From assembly GCA_907163375.1 (NCBI GenBank), contig CAJQUW010004469.1:248001-312000 (forward strand): a stretch of 64,000 bases of DNA. The letters run 5' to 3'. The DNA comes from Prostheceraeus crozeri. Lineage: Eukaryota; Platyhelminthes; Polycladida; Euryleptidae. The position numbers and the translations under genes are program-made. Shown here in pieces: positions 7,128 through 19,580 of the stretch. The notes under the pieces were generated by a model. The model searched no databases. It saw only the letters and a list, made by a program, of their open reading frames with translations, and had not been told where the DNA came from. Every line of letters begins with the position of its first letter. The stretch's first letter is position 1.

Positions 7128-10002
7128 TGACTAATATGTATACATATATACAAAAAAGTATTAAATGAAAAATACATATTAAATGCATAAATATTTGACA
7201 AAAAAAGAATGCAACATCAAGGCTTACATAGTTAGAGTGTCATCTGTTAAAGAGCTAAATCATAAATATGTTTTGTGTACATGCATCATCTATTGGAATA
7301 TCAAACGCACAGAAAAATGACAGATCAAACCCACGCCATCACTCATCGTATTTAGAACACGCCTACACATCTTCTCCTATTGAGAATGCTTTGAATGTAA
7401 ATTGAAAGGCGGATTAAAAGATTGCTTTGCGGGGTGTGTGCATTTATGATATTGATCCAATTCAAATGAAATTATTCGGTTGGAAGACTCTTTTAATGAT
7501 ATCTTGAATTGCAAAGTGATCCATATTGCTAGCTTGTTATCTGCTCTTCATGCGGACCATGTGTAGACACATCTCGTGCAGGAAATCATTGTACATGCAT
7601 GTCAGTTGTCTCAGATGTCACAAACTGAAAAATAAATGATTGTGATCATTGCAAATTTCCTCAAAATATGTGCTGCAAATGACCAGTCTTTGTCTGGTGT
7701 CAAAATTGAACCTATTTTGCTTCACTTTCACATAATGCTTCAAGCATTGTCTGAAGTGTGCTGTTTCTTTTGAATTTTGCCAGCAATTATCAACTTTTTA
7801 TTTTTAAGGTGAGGAAGATTCGACAGGATCATTCTGCTACTCATCGGCGAATATCAAGTCGTCGTTCATGCTATTGCTAACAAAATGCTCGTCAATGCCA
7901 TTGTCCAGGCAAAACTGGGACACCATGTGAAGTATTAGAGTGGGCCTGTAATCCCTTCATCTACATGTTACTTTACAAAAAATTATCGCTGCTATACAAG
8001 CAACGAATTATAGAATACCTTGGTGCAACAGCGTCATACCCATATTGTGGCGATCATGGAATCTTTGTGACTTTTAACTGAATGCTTTTGCCTTTTTTCA
8101 TTATTTTCCTTTTAAATTGTATTCTATGATTTATTCCTTTCTTTCTCCTTATTTTTCCACATGCACAATAAAGAATTCTGGCTTCAAATTCAACCATGCA
8201 TCCTGTTGGCATTTGTAGTAGGATGATAATTAAAGTAGTAGTTGCAGCTTATATTTGCAATGAAAATCATGCATATCGGAAGTAATACATTCGGTAATAA
8301 TACAGTTCTTTTCACAGAATGAAGATGCGGTGAGAACATGAGGGAACATGGTAATTTATCAACTTATCAAAATAAATCTAAAAGCACCTAAGTCAATATC
8401 AAACACTAAGTTATACTGTTACGCAAAATGATATAAGTCAGTATGAAAGCTGAGCGTATACATCATATTAAAATCATATGGAATTAAATTGCATTTTTTA
8501 AAGTACGAGTCTAAAAAAAGAGTTAAAAACTCGTATAACATTGCCCTTGTGGAGAGATCTCTTCACAAGTATCTTTATACAAATTTCTTGGCTAAATACA
8601 TGGGTCACTGGAAGAGCTTTTTCCACTGAGAAAAAACAAAACCGGGACATGCATATGTCAGGAAAGACACTTTCTAGACGCCTGAAAAATGCGCTGAAAC
8701 TGGGACGTCGGGTGTAGGCCTACTTCTTGCAGATTCGAAGATTAATCAATATACTTTTCGAATGCTTGTTGTGTAGAAGGCGTTTGGGTATGGTATTCAA
8801 ATGATGGAAAATACATTTAGTATTTATGGAATATATCATTGTTTTTGGAAGAAAGTAGTTTTGCAGACAATGCATGATATTATTATACCTTCAAACAATG
8901 CCCACAATGTCTGCATTCCATCACAAATATTCGAGCAGCTAATTCTAATTCACAAACTGTGACATTTATTCATGTGACCTGCCATCAAGTAGAGTCTGCA
9001 ATTAAAATAAAAGCAAAGATATATAACCCGTAGGTTGTATTTGAGAAAATAAGGAACTCGTATGATTTCATAATTTCATGAAATTTACATCTTCATTTTG
9101 ACAATTGTCACGAACACTCATTTGTTTTTCTGAAAAAAGTCTGCTTCTTACACCCATTCAATCCAACAGAATTACAAGTATGAATTGAAAAATACTATTT
9201 ATAGTGCTGTAAAAAACATAAACCGAAAATACAACGTGAATATCGTCTTTGGAGAAAGCATTCGTGAATTGTGTAAACACTGTAGGATGTATATGCCTTC
9301 AAATGTACTGGAATTTAAAATGCTAGCTTCGAAGATCTATATGGGGCGAATCGCCCTTACAACAAGAAATAACCTGATATAGAATTTAGTTTGAATTTGA
9401 CTATGAATTTGAATTAATATCCGTGCAATCATTGTACAATTTTGAAATCTGATCTTTGTTTATGTGAGGAACATTGATGTGTGATGCATACCTACTTTCT
9501 TTTAACTGAGACTATGAGAGTACATGATAATCCATAGAGGAGAAATGTTGATTTAGTATTATTTCACAAAAAGGTGAACTTAAGACATGTATCGGAATCT
9601 GACGTTGTACTGCTTTTCCAACAAAATACTTTTCTGCTGTGAGTGCATTAATGACTTCAGTTCATAATAATTCAATTCATTCAAGCAGTTCATTTTCGTG
9701 GAGTGCATCGAAGTAGAACATAGTGATTACTCCGGCGTTTGCAAACAAAGCTGAACAATCTTTTAGTGAGAAATTTGGTGGTTTCAGCGTCAGGAAAGTC
9801 TGACAAATTATGTAACTTTCTATGTATGTTAAAATATTTTGTCATCTAAAAAACACAGAGTGAAAATATTTCATCAGGAAAAAAACATTAGCATGTAAGT
9901 AACATCTAGGGAATCATGCAATAGAAATTCCCTTGCATGAACTAAATATCAATATACATCTCTGAAGATGCAGTGCGCGGTTCCTTTCATATTCTTCAAG
10001 CA
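7128..10002. other. Unassigned sequence, no clear gene
   Basis: AT-rich, no repeat structure recognised. It contains one weak exon candidate (7881-8081) with a downstream AATAAA at 8167-8172. A 65-codon open frame at 9185-9382 has no motif I know and I treat it as chance. Confidence 0.6.
7881..8081 (+). CDS. Weak candidate: terminal exon with GPCR TM7/helix-8-like motif
   Basis: An open frame between TAA 7878-7880 and TGA 8079-8081 includes EWACNPFIYMLLYKKL, which has the NPxxY pattern at the end of helix 7 of class A G-protein-coupled receptors followed by a basic helix-8-like stretch and a short tail. A poly(A) signal AATAAA lies 86 bp after the stop with T/G-rich sequence beyond it. Possible acceptor AGs are at 7812-7813 and 7907-7908. 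Against it: the residues before NP are not convincingly membrane-like, there is no sign of helix 6 nearby, and the motif is only a few residues. It could be a real last exon, a pseudogene scrap, or chance. Confidence 0.25.
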   Translation, partial: QNARQCHCPGKTGTPCEVLEWACNPFIYMLLYKKLSLLYKQRIIEYLGATASYPYCGDHGIFVTFN

Positions 10003-10100
10003 ACGGAGGGAAAACCACGATTGACCGGTGTAGTCGTCTTTAATTCAGCGGCAACTTTCGACCGGTGCTTCGGTCCTGTTCCTAAAAGACTCCGGCGCGA
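10003..10100 (-). repeat. Possible PLE-type terminal fragment with a hairpin
   Basis: On the minus strand GACCG-AAGCA-CCGGUC forms a strong hairpin followed directly by GAAA, the layout of hammerhead stem II plus GAA(A), and a second ACCGGTCAA lies downstream. The CUGANGA half of the core is not present in good form. It may be a decayed PLE end. An AAT-rich tract follows (10130-10165). Confidence 0.25.
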
Positions 10101-10709
10101 ATGTATATGCCTAGCTCCTTAATTATGTTTAATATAAATAATAATAATAACTAATAATAATATAAAATAATGGGAATATATTTTCAAATGCTATTAACAG
10201 ATAACAGAAAGTGGAAGCAACGATCATCATATTCGATGCTTAGTAATCAACAATTCTCGTTCTGACTAATATGTTTGAAATTACAAGCATATACGCATAG
10301 TTGATGTCACCTTCAATTATCTTATTCCTATATTTTTATCACTTTCACGTTATTTAATTTGATAAAGTCGTGACGCAACAAGGTCATTTACATTTATACT
10401 TTTGTCGCTGAATATGTGTTCAGATTACAACAGGCGTTCATCTGAGACTGCACGATCTCGCTCCGCCGGCATTTCAAAGAAATAGTAATGCTAAGATGTT
10501 GATTTGCTAAGTTGAATGTATACTCAAAAGTAAAGTGAATCGGCGCATAGTTCAAAAGTTATAAGAGTTTAAGTGAAAAATGTGACCTGTTTGCTATTCC
10601 TTTAATTAAAGTGTTTGTCACACTGGGCATGCTCGACAGCTGGAACTCCGAAATCTCTGTCAATATCTTATTTATGAAATTTCATGTATTTGAGGAGTTA
10701 GAGCATTAA

Positions 10710-12035
10710 CTCGGGCAGAGCGCGAGCCGCACCTGCTCGCGGCGGTGCACCGAAACATTTAAAAAGTAGCTCTGAAGCACTGTTGGAGTGCAAGCGTGTT
10801 CTAGATTGTCGTACAATAGTCAAAGAATTTGAAACACATTCGGCACATGTCTTTATGACTGCTCTGATGAAATACTTTAAAGTGGATGAAAACAGAAGTC
10901 AAAAAGTTGTGAAAAATTGCAATGCCTACATTACTAAGTCAGTGGCGGACAAAACGTCGGGTTAATTGATTCTTTCAAAATTAGATATATAGCAAAGGAA
11001 AAGATTATTTTTGAACATTTTTTCAAAGCACCACAAAACATCAGGAAGTGTACAAGGATTCGAACCAATGTCACTTGTTTCTGCAAGTTAGCATGCAAGA
11101 ATGTCAACACCTCGACTTTACTCGATTTTGAGAAAAGTCTTTCGGATGGATAGCTGACCGCTGGAATGCTAGGACTGCCAAAATCTGAACAGGAGGCGCA
11201 ATAGCAGGGTGAGCAGTATTCACGTAGAGATTCCGAAATCTAAAAGAGATTTCACTAAGAGGAGTTGAAATTTTGATGCCTAAAGTGATTATCATGAACA
11301 TGAATTATCTCATTTCTGTCATTTTTTCTCGATATCAGGAAATGCATCGATTGTTTTATGATATAACGATGATTTCCAAAAGGCTTCATCTTCATGACAT
11401 AGAAATTTAAAGTTTAAATAGAATTAATAAATTAGGACGGGAGCTACTGACACTTTCTTCCTAATTTCGCGCACTAAGGGCTTAATACGAGTAGCGCGCA
11501 TTTGTAGATCTTGAAACGTTGAATACAAAAATCAAATTCTTGAGTGTCACAGCCAGTCGCTTTCGGTTATAGGTAAGGCTAAAGGATTCCCATTGGAATC
11601 CAATGGCAAAATTCAAGAAATATCTATGGACTGTGAAACACTTGGCAATTTTCGTACATTTTCTTTTGCAGAAAAGAAACTATTTATCAGAATGCCATGA
11701 AATTTAAAACATGATTGAGTTCAAAACATCAACTTCGATGTAAAAGTTGAAGTGAGTCACATGATTCAGTACTTGGTGTCTGAGAGCATCTAAAAAATGA
11801 GCAAATTTCATGTTTTGACTTAATTTTGGCGATTCTACTCATATTTAGGAAGAAAGTGTCAGTAGCTCCCGGACTAAATAGAATTGAACAATGCTCTCCT
11901 CCTTGGATGATTGCACTTAGAAAACAGATAAAATGAATTAATTATAATTGAAACTACACAATTAAACATCAATTTAATCGAAATTCACGCATTTCGGTGC
12001 ATCGGCCAGAGAACCGGTGCACCGCGCAGAGCCCT
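10710..12035. mobile_element. hAT-like terminal inverted repeat pair, non-autonomous
   Basis: The left end CTCGGGCAGAGCGCG (10710 onward, then GGTGCACCGAAAC) and the right end, read in reverse, CTAGGGCTCTGCGCGG (from 12035, then GGTGCACCG and GATGCACCGAAAT) share an imperfect GC-rich terminal repeat with internal GGTGCACCG palindromes, as common in hAT elements. I found no convincing 8-bp target duplication and no transposase. A 60-codon open frame at 10783-10965 inside it is unrecognised. A MITE is nested inside. Confidence 0.4.
11435..11874. mobile_element. MITE with TA duplication, 26-bp perfect inner TIR
   Basis: GGGAGCTACTGACACTTTCT (11439 onward, 26 bp in total) is perfectly mirrored at 11845-11870. 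Outside it the ends read GGAC (left) and, reversed, GTCC (right), with TA at 11433-11434 and 11875-11876. No coding content, 440 bp. It lies inside the larger hAT-like pair, so it came later. The terminal GTCCGGGAGC is shared with the foldback MITE at 44342-45084. Confidence 0.7.
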
Positions 12036-13887
12036 AGTAATAATGAACGAATGAATTATTTTCAACATTAAAGTAGTTTTTGAATTTTTTTCAAATACAA
12101 TTTACGGACGTTCTAGCCATCATATGAGTTTGGGAATGGTGCCATAAGAATCGCACTGATTTTCTCTTTCTTTTGGTCACAATTTTTGCCGCTCTAGGAT
12201 CGCCATTGCTTCGCAATCTCATCCCAAAAGATGCGGATCGAAATGTTGCGGTCAAAATTCATCATTCGGTCAAATATCTAGCAGATCGAGAAAAGTCTTC
12301 CTAAAGTCAGAGTGTAAACAGCTAGTGCAGCTGTGTTGAGCAGATCATTCATTATTTGCTTCATATGGGAGACGATCATTGATGACCCACTGTCCGCTCA
12401 TGACTGAAAACAGGAGGTGCAGTTGCCAAAGAGTAAATGTTAGTTGCTGTCCGATCATGGTTTGCTTTTACATGGTGTGGGTTCATGTAGCCCTGAATAG
12501 CTAGATCATGAATTAGCCTTCATATTTTAATCTCTTTCTTAACTTACCTATCATTCCACTCACTGCTTTGAATAGATTTCTTTTTAAAGCGAAACCTGTC
12601 GACCAGCCAGAATGATTCTTTTATGCTTTTATCTATTCCTTAAGTTTCTTCTCTTCTTTTTTCGAGAAGTCACTATTTTGCTCATTCCTTTTAACACAGA
12701 TTTGTTGCTAAGATTTCCAACACCATTCGTCCTACCTCAACTTATGACAGCAAGAAAACTGACTGCGGCATCCCATGTAAAAATTATCACAAGTTTTGTT
12801 TGGAAGAAACCCAGAGATCCTTTGATTTTCGTTTTGAAAAACACAGAAAAGCTACTGTTCACAGAATTGAATTGTTAAAGCGCATCACTTTGCTAGAAGT
12901 GCAAACTGATTCAAAACGATGGCACATGCAGGAACTTACTAAGTGTGCAAAAATTTTTTTAATACTTCATTGAGATAGGGAAAATAGTGTGCGCGTTTGC
13001 GCATTGCTGTGAATCCCTTCAAAATGCTCCGATCGCCACCATTCCTTCAGATTCGAAGAATTCAGATTATTGCGCAAAAGTTCTCTCGATGATGTTGGGT
13101 CCTCTGATCATTATTTAAAAAGTTAGCAGGCGCACGAAAAAACGTTCACAAACTTCTGTGTAGAACTTGAAATCGACTGTGTCTCTTTGCTGCGTGATCC
13201 AGTTGATAACAGTCACTGAAAATTCGCACAATTTGGCGTATGTTTAATGTTGAACTGGCTGCTCATTGTTCGATTGCTATGTTATTATGTCAGCAGATTG
13301 TGCCATTTCATTGACGTTGCATGTTCCAATGTTTCCTTCCTAGTCAAACAGAAGAAGAGACGACCTATCTAATTATGTGCTGCTTTTAATTCTGATTTCG
13401 ATGATGAATGTTCGTGTCTGCCATTCTCGCAACACTGAACATTTCATTGATTTTGTTCATTATTAGGTTTTATCGCAGTATGATAATCTTATATTATTAA
13501 GTTGAATCAACCTAATCTTCACGATGGTTTTAATTAACATAATGTACTTACCGCAAACAGACTCGTAAGTAGCGTTCTTGTCCGATTTCCTGTCTAGCTT
13601 TTCAATTTTGTCCGCTTTCTGTCCAATTCCACTTCACATAATGGTAATAGCATCACTCGAGACGTCGTGACTTTTACTTTTTATCTTTTTAAATTTTCAG
13701 TACTATCCGATTTAGTTTGATGCCTATATTATTTAGTAAGATGGTTTGTTCTATTGTCCATTTTTCACTTTTTATCATTTACTTTGATAAAGCCTACTGC
13801 GAAAATTCGGTAATATGATATCTCGGTGTTTTTAACTTGCGGAAGAAAGACTGCCAGGTCAAACACTCCTTTCTTAAGTAGTTTATA
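12036..13887. other. No gene recognised; contains a dispersed repeat copy
   Basis: AT-rich sequence. An 88-codon open frame at 12612-12878 is Leu/Phe-rich without a known motif and likely chance. A dispersed repeat lies at 12890-13140. Confidence 0.6.
12890..13140. repeat. Dispersed repeat, uninterrupted copy
   Basis: Similar in order to two pieces elsewhere: 12890-12950 matches 37140-37197 (for example ATGGCACAT..GGAACTTACTAAGTG) and 12965-13140 matches 41441-41610 (for example GATTCGAAGAAT, GATCATTA). The two distant pieces are the flanks of the LINE at 37280-41440. Confidence 0.65.
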
Positions 13888-15515
13888 CAGATTGTTTCAT
13901 AAAAAATGGATCACCTTTAAACATCGCCTTAACTTCAACTTTGTCTAACTCCGCCAAACTTGAACGAATTTCTCTGAAATTTGGAAGATATGTTAGTTGT
14001 GCTTACTAATATCATTGTTGGAAATTTCAAGCATGAATATTGAGTTGTTTTCCTGTTATAGATAAAAAAGTAGTAGATAATTTGATCTTCATTTAGCAAT
14101 GTTACACAAAATCATACCTCACTCTTATAAAATTACATTTGTTTCCTTTGTTATGTAATATGTTGTTCTACAAGCCAAAAGCTATCAAGCAAAACAAAAA
14201 TAAAGAAAATCTGTCAATCAGAGCCAGTATAGCACCATTATTCATCAACAATAATGTAACTGCTACATGTGATTAACTGGACTTCATGTTCCATAGCTTC
14301 CTGACTTCGTTGCGGTGGTGTTGGCAGCACTCCTGATTGCTTTCAGCTAGAAATCTATCTCTTACCGGTTGAAAACAATACAAAGCACAAATGAACAATA
14401 ACGAGATCGCATTCACAAAAGGCAAAGTGTCAGCCTTGCTAGAACTAGGGTCTTCTTTGCGAGCTACAAGCAAGCGACTAAATGTCCCTTACACAAATGT
14501 GCATCGATGGCATAATGATGATTTTCGACTCTGTCGTAAAGAGGGTTCTGGCCGTCCACGCAAAACATCCAAACGTAGAGACCGCCTAATTTTGAGATTT
14601 GTTGAAGTTGATCCAAGTCGCTCGTTAACTGAGATGGCTGGACTAGACTCGTCTATTTCTAAGTCCACTATTCGTAGAAGACTTATTGAGTCTAATTTCA
14701 AGAGCTGTAAGAGGCCCTCTCAGATCGATTTATCAGATCAGCATACAAAAAGACGTCTTAGATGGGCAATGAGTCATTGTCACTGGCGAAATCAATGGGA
14801 TCGGGTTTTCTGGTCTGATGAGGCATCAGTCCGTCTGAAGAATAGTGATGGTCAGTTGAGATTATGGATAAAATCTGATCAGGAAATTCCGGTGGTGCAA
14901 CTCTACTGATTTGGGCTGGCATTTGGACCAATGGCCGCTCTGAACTTCACATACAGCAAGGAACCATGAATTCTGAACGCTATGTGAATGTTTTACGAAT
15001 GAACATTGGCCAAATGACAGATCAACTTGGTGATCCATCGACTTGGTTATTTATGGATATTTATGCTACGTGTCACATGAGTAGTAGAGTCAACTTATGC
15101 AAGTCTCAGTTAGGGCTTAGGACATTATCTTGGCCAGCTCGTTCTCCTGATCTGAATCCCATAGAAAATGTATGGAGTATTCTAAAACGTAACGTTCGTC
15201 GTTCACTGCTACCTACAGATGGCGTATCACAACTTACGTCACTGTTAAAAAGAGAGTGGAGAAAGTTAGATCAGTCAAATATCAACGATATCATCGAATC
15301 AATGCCTAGACGAATTGGTAATGTCATTGACAATAAAAGTAGGGCCACAAAATATTAGTTTCTTAAGAACCGTTACTGTATCATAGCTTATCAGATTATA
15401 TAAGGACATTTAAATATATTAGGGACATGAAATAACATGAAAAATGCTTTCTGTATCATACTTATGTTCTATTTAGTCAAATTTTAGGATGATCCACTTT
15501 TTATGAAACGGACTG
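13888..15515 (+). mobile_element. Tc1-like element (DD34E), copy 1, full length but dead
   Basis: Ends CAGATTGTTTCATAAAAAAT (13888) and, reversed, CAGTCCGTTTCATAAAAAGT (15515) form ~26-bp imperfect TIRs; TA flanks at 13886-13887 and 15516-15517. 1628 bp. The transposase is frameshifted and has lost a catalytic residue. A second, inverted copy lies at 28864-30314. Confidence 0.9.
14391..15358 (+). pseudogene. Tc1-like DD34E transposase, frameshifted, catalytic D lost (copy 1)
   Basis: Frame one (14391-14909) holds the helix-turn-helix region, the basic GSGRPRKTS motif and the first catalytic Asp in FWSDEASV. The frame then shifts near 14880-14895; the downstream frame continues through the expected LLIWAGIW segment to 15358. 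There the second catalytic Asp, present in copy 2 as FMDDNATCH, reads FMDIYATCH, so the active site is destroyed. The final SPDLNPIENVW with the catalytic Glu is intact. By copy 2 the D-to-E spacing is 34. The C-terminus ends KY, as usual for the family. Two independent lesions show long inactivity. The antisense open frame at 14273-14473 is a shadow. Confidence 0.88.
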
Positions 15516-15517
15516 TA

Positions 15518-15836
15518 CATGCTTTGACGTTCGGTCATTGGACTTGCGAAGGAGTCACAGAGCTAGAGTGTGTTTGTAGTCGGCTCTGAATTCGTATTTA
15601 GAGCGAAATCTAACAATATTGGTAAACTCTGTGATATCGGTAGACAAGTAGGTCAACGATATTATATTTCAACGATCATGTATCACCTGGCAACACTCAC
15701 TATAGAGCGCAAATATATCGATGGGTAACTCTGCAGCGTCAGAATTGTACCGATATCTGAAGCTGTGAAAATAGAAGGTATATTCGATCTAAATGAGAAA
15801 TTGATATGTGAAATCATCAGATATCGGAGAGAACTA
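15518..15836. other. Short unassigned stretch
   Basis: About 320 bp between the Tc1 copy and the foldback element; no feature seen. Confidence 0.6.
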
Positions 15837-16903
15837 TAGAGTTGATCATAAAAAACGGGCCAATTAAATTTTGTTGAAGTTCAATCGATTCTCATGCTTT
15901 CCAATCGCATCGCACAACAATGTGCCATACATCATTCGAGAGCTCGCATTCCCAGCTTTAAAATGATTTATGATAGACTTGCATCCGTTATTGGATTTGC
16001 TGAGCAGTGTTTTAAATATAAAAATTACTCAATCTACAAATCGCAATTTTTCAAAATGAAAGCATGTGAGTGTGATAATGAATCAGGCATGAGGAGAAAG
16101 AAAATTTTCTGAGGTCTCTTTTGACATACTGTTCATCAAAATCGGAGAACTAATGAAAAATTAGTGATATCGTGAAGTTATCACAAAATCATGACCTTTT
16201 TGTTTGAAAATGTTATGCTCAAAGTACACATGCTTTGTGTACAAAAAATGTTATTTTATGTTAAAAGTACACAAACAATCAAGGTAAACAATCGGCAGCC
16301 GCTTTGAGAGAGCAAAGACATGCCTACGCTGATTGTCTTGTTTTGAACCTTCGTTCACCTTACATGGTGTTTGTGTACTTTTGCGGAAATGAGAAATAAT
16401 ATTGAAGAAGTCTCAAACAGAACTATTGACTTTACATGAATATAATTTACATATTCGTACTCCTTACATGGCAAGGATTCTGAAGATACCAAACATGAAC
16501 ACTCTTGATGAAAAGGTGAGAACATAACATTTTCAAACAAAAAGGTCATGATTTGTGATAACTTCACGATATCACTAATTTTTCATTAGTTCTCCGATTT
16601 TGATGAACAGTATGTCAAAAGAGAGCTCAGAAAATTTTCTTTCTCCTCATGCCTGATTCATTATCATATTCACATGTTTTCATTTTGAAAAATTGCGATT
16701 TGTAGATTGAGTGATTTTCATATTTAAAGCACTGCTCAGCAAATCAAATAACGGATGCAAGTCTATCATAAATCATTTTAAAGCTGGGAATGCGAGCTCT
16801 CGAATCATGTATGGCACATTGTTGTGCGATGCGACTGGATAGCCTGAGAATCGATTGAACTTCAACAAGATTTAGGTGCTCCGTTTTTTTATGATCAACT
16901 CTG
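15837..16903. mobile_element. Foldback element with ~380-bp inverted arms
   Basis: Arms 15837-16216 and 16524-16903 are near-complementary; outer ends share GAGTTGATCATAAAAAACGG (one extra A in the right arm). TA dinucleotides flank at 15835-15836 and 16904-16905, consistent with a Tc1/mariner-type MITE. The ~307-bp centre has a further imperfect dyad (AAAGTACACAAACA at 16263-16276 and its mirror at 16367-16382). No transposase; the open frames inside are not recognised. A diverged piece of one arm is at 24075-24200. Confidence 0.75.
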
Positions 16904-16905
16904 TA

Positions 16906-18409
16906 TAAATACCACATCATCACCGCCTAAAATCGATGTCCATCTGCAGAGTCAACAAATTAATGCTGCAGATCATCAAGAGATGCTTAAATTATCTGCA
17001 GAGCCACCGAATTGACTATAAATGGACCTTCAACCGTCAAAAAAGTTTGGTTTGTTGCCTGGTGACGGGACGACTATAGGTGACAGCACATTGACATGCA
17101 ACTACTGAGGGTTTTGATCCTGTGTCACATCAAAATTTTTACATGTACTAATCCACAATGCCACAACTACGATGAAGGCATGGACCTAAAATTATGTCCA
17201 TCTTCTACTTTTCTCGGATTTTTTGCGGTCGTTTTTGAGATCTCATACGATGATGAAAATCATCCCAGCAGCCATATGGTCACCATAGGGAATTCAATCG
17301 CTATAACATACGTCAAGTTGCGGTCATTGACTTAAACCTAAAACATGGATTGTATGAAATTGTGACACACCACTAGCATTTGCGATTGTTTCATTTCATG
17401 CAAAAATACAGTTGCTATTTGCAACATGATTTTGTTCTTCTATCCCTCGGATTTTCAGCATGCGAACCCCCGTTTTCTGCTAACTTATTTCTATGTCAAA
17501 GTTTTAAGCTGATTAAGTCAAGATATTTTCATTTTAAATGGTCAAAATTATGTAAGCTCTATTTATCACACCAAATTTGCAATTAGCATGTACTTAGTAT
17601 AGTATGTCATGCGCTGGCCTTGTAACTTACTTATTATTTTAGCATGGAAGTTAATTTATATACACAATGTATTGCAGTTGTGGAGGTTATATGGCTGCAT
17701 GCATTTATCATTTTTTGGCTGATTGGACATTGAAGCCAGATTTGGTTTTTGTGTTGCACATTCTTTTCAAATATACTTGAGATTCACTGTTTGTCTTCAA
17801 GGTGTTAATTCGACCGAAAATAAGATCACCTCCACACGCGCAAGCTTAGGGGGATTCGCTTTGCAAGGGCAATAAAGCTAGTCGTTTGAAGAAACGATTA
17901 TGGATGAAATATTTGGAAGAGTGAGGTTTCCAAAGGAGATAAAGGAAAGTTCTATTCAACCATAAACGAGAATCTTGTTTGGTCAGTCACGAAGCCCGCA
18001 TATTAACGGATAAGATTTAATGAGATATTTGATAACATTTGAATCGTTTGAAATTTCATTGTCTTTGTAGCACCTCTAATATATGTCTCATCCTTCGCTA
18101 CAGGAATTATGGCAGCTTCACACAGTTTACTAGATAGATCAGGATTAAAATAGTTGACCATTTGATATTAAAGAGAAATTCACCAAAGAGAAATTTTGTA
18201 ACCAAGTTTCTCCTTGATTGCTAAAAACTCGTACTCTAAAAATGAACTAAGATGCTAGATTTTGCAAATATTTCTTCAGTCTTAATGAATAGAATGTAGA
18301 GTGCACTAAATATTTACATCTGATTGATTTAAAGTATTTGATAAGTGGTAGTTGATGAAAAGGTACCAAAAAAAGTATGTGAAAAATATATATATTTCAC
18401 TATAGCTAG
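16906..18409. other. Unassigned sequence, no gene recognised
   Basis: Open frames at 17096-17335 and 17380-17586 lack known motifs. No repeats were recognised. Confidence 0.55.
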
Positions 18410-18428
18410 TGAAAAGGCACTCTTGAAA

Positions 18429-19139
18429 AACTGTAAACAGCCATTTATCGGACAATTTGTGAGCCATATCAGTATTTTGGCAGTTACTGCGTATTATCAG
18501 ACAAATTTCCTGCTTATCAGACAATTTTTGTATCATCGCACGAACTAATTTACATTATTGCGTTTACTGCCTGTCATTACTCATACTTATGACTAATATA
18601 TACACTTTTATTGAAATTAGATGGTATCCTTGATAATTTTCAATTATAGAATATACTGTACAATGTTGTAAAAAAGTAGGGTTCTTTGTATACACCTTGA
18701 GACATGGCAATAGCAGGTCTGGATATTTGACGTATTGATGCCATCTTTTAATTCTGCTTTTACAATTTTTTTTTTACAGCTTTTAAGGGTCTATATACTT
18801 CCCTAAAGTTGACATTGACACAACAGACTTGCAAAGTATCAGAGTTGTTCATAATGCGAGTGTGAATGAGTGGAGCAGAGTTAGAGCCTATGTGATTAGG
18901 AGTGACTAGTTGCCATTAACTGATGTTGAATAGTTTGATCATATTTACACTTTGAGTTTGTGAGACAGCACTTTTAAAAAAGTAGACAGAATTGTCTGAT
19001 ATTTTGGCGAATAATTGTCTCATCTTGTCTGCTCTGAACAGCCACTTTTGGTTGTTCATTGTCTTATGTTGTCTGTTGCAATTGTCTGATCATTATGGCT
19101 GATAAATTGCCTGTTATTTGGCTGATTACAGTTCACAGT
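18429..19139. mobile_element. TIR element nested in the left arm, with subterminal repeats
   Basis: Left end AACTGTAAACAGCCA (18429 region) matches right end reversed AACTGTAATCAGCCA (to about 19134) at 14 of 15 bases. Variants of ATCAGACAATT (18498-18530) and of AATTGTCTGAT (18990-19000, 19080-19090) lie inside each end in opposite orientation, as in elements with subterminal transposase-binding repeats. The arm at 21428-21430 shows the uninterrupted site. No transposase; target duplication unclear. Confidence 0.55.
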
Positions 19140-19206
19140 GTACCGATGGGAAACTCGTACAACGTTAATTGACTGCGACCCCATTGCTCTCAAACATTCA
19201 GTCATC

Positions 19207-19318
19207 AATGGTCTATTCACACGGACGCGGTGCGCGTGGCACCAGAGGTCTGCTAAGGTTCTGAACGAAAATTCTGACGCGTGAGGACGCGCCGCGTCCG
19301 GTGTGAATGGACCTTTAG
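19207..19318. mobile_element. 112-bp CpG-rich MITE
   Basis: Ends GGTCTATTCACACGGACGCG and, reversed, GGTCCATTCACACCGGACGC; interior rich in CGCG. Unlike the AT-rich surroundings. Related pieces are at 21152-21362, 31021-31200 and 32760-32794. Confidence 0.6.
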
Positions 19319-19580
19319 ACTAGGTTATGTTGTTATTGATCAGGTATGATAACCAACCTAACGGCGCAGGCTCCCCAGCCTCTTGGTATGTCACTTTCAA
19401 GGATCACTCGCTGGCCACTGTCGGTTGCTTTGAGGGCTACAGTTTGGCATGCAACAACAGACTCAATTATTTTTTGTTTCCTCTAGACCTTTCAATATTC
19501 CATTTTGAATTTGAAGAAGATCAACGCATCCTATATGTGAACCAACTTAATTTTTGATATTCATCCTAAGCACTTATGCC

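Noticed and set aside
11050..11105. GGTTCGAATCC on the minus strand, like a tRNA B box
   Set aside because: The T stem does not pair (flanking bases mismatch) and no A box or acceptor stem fits.
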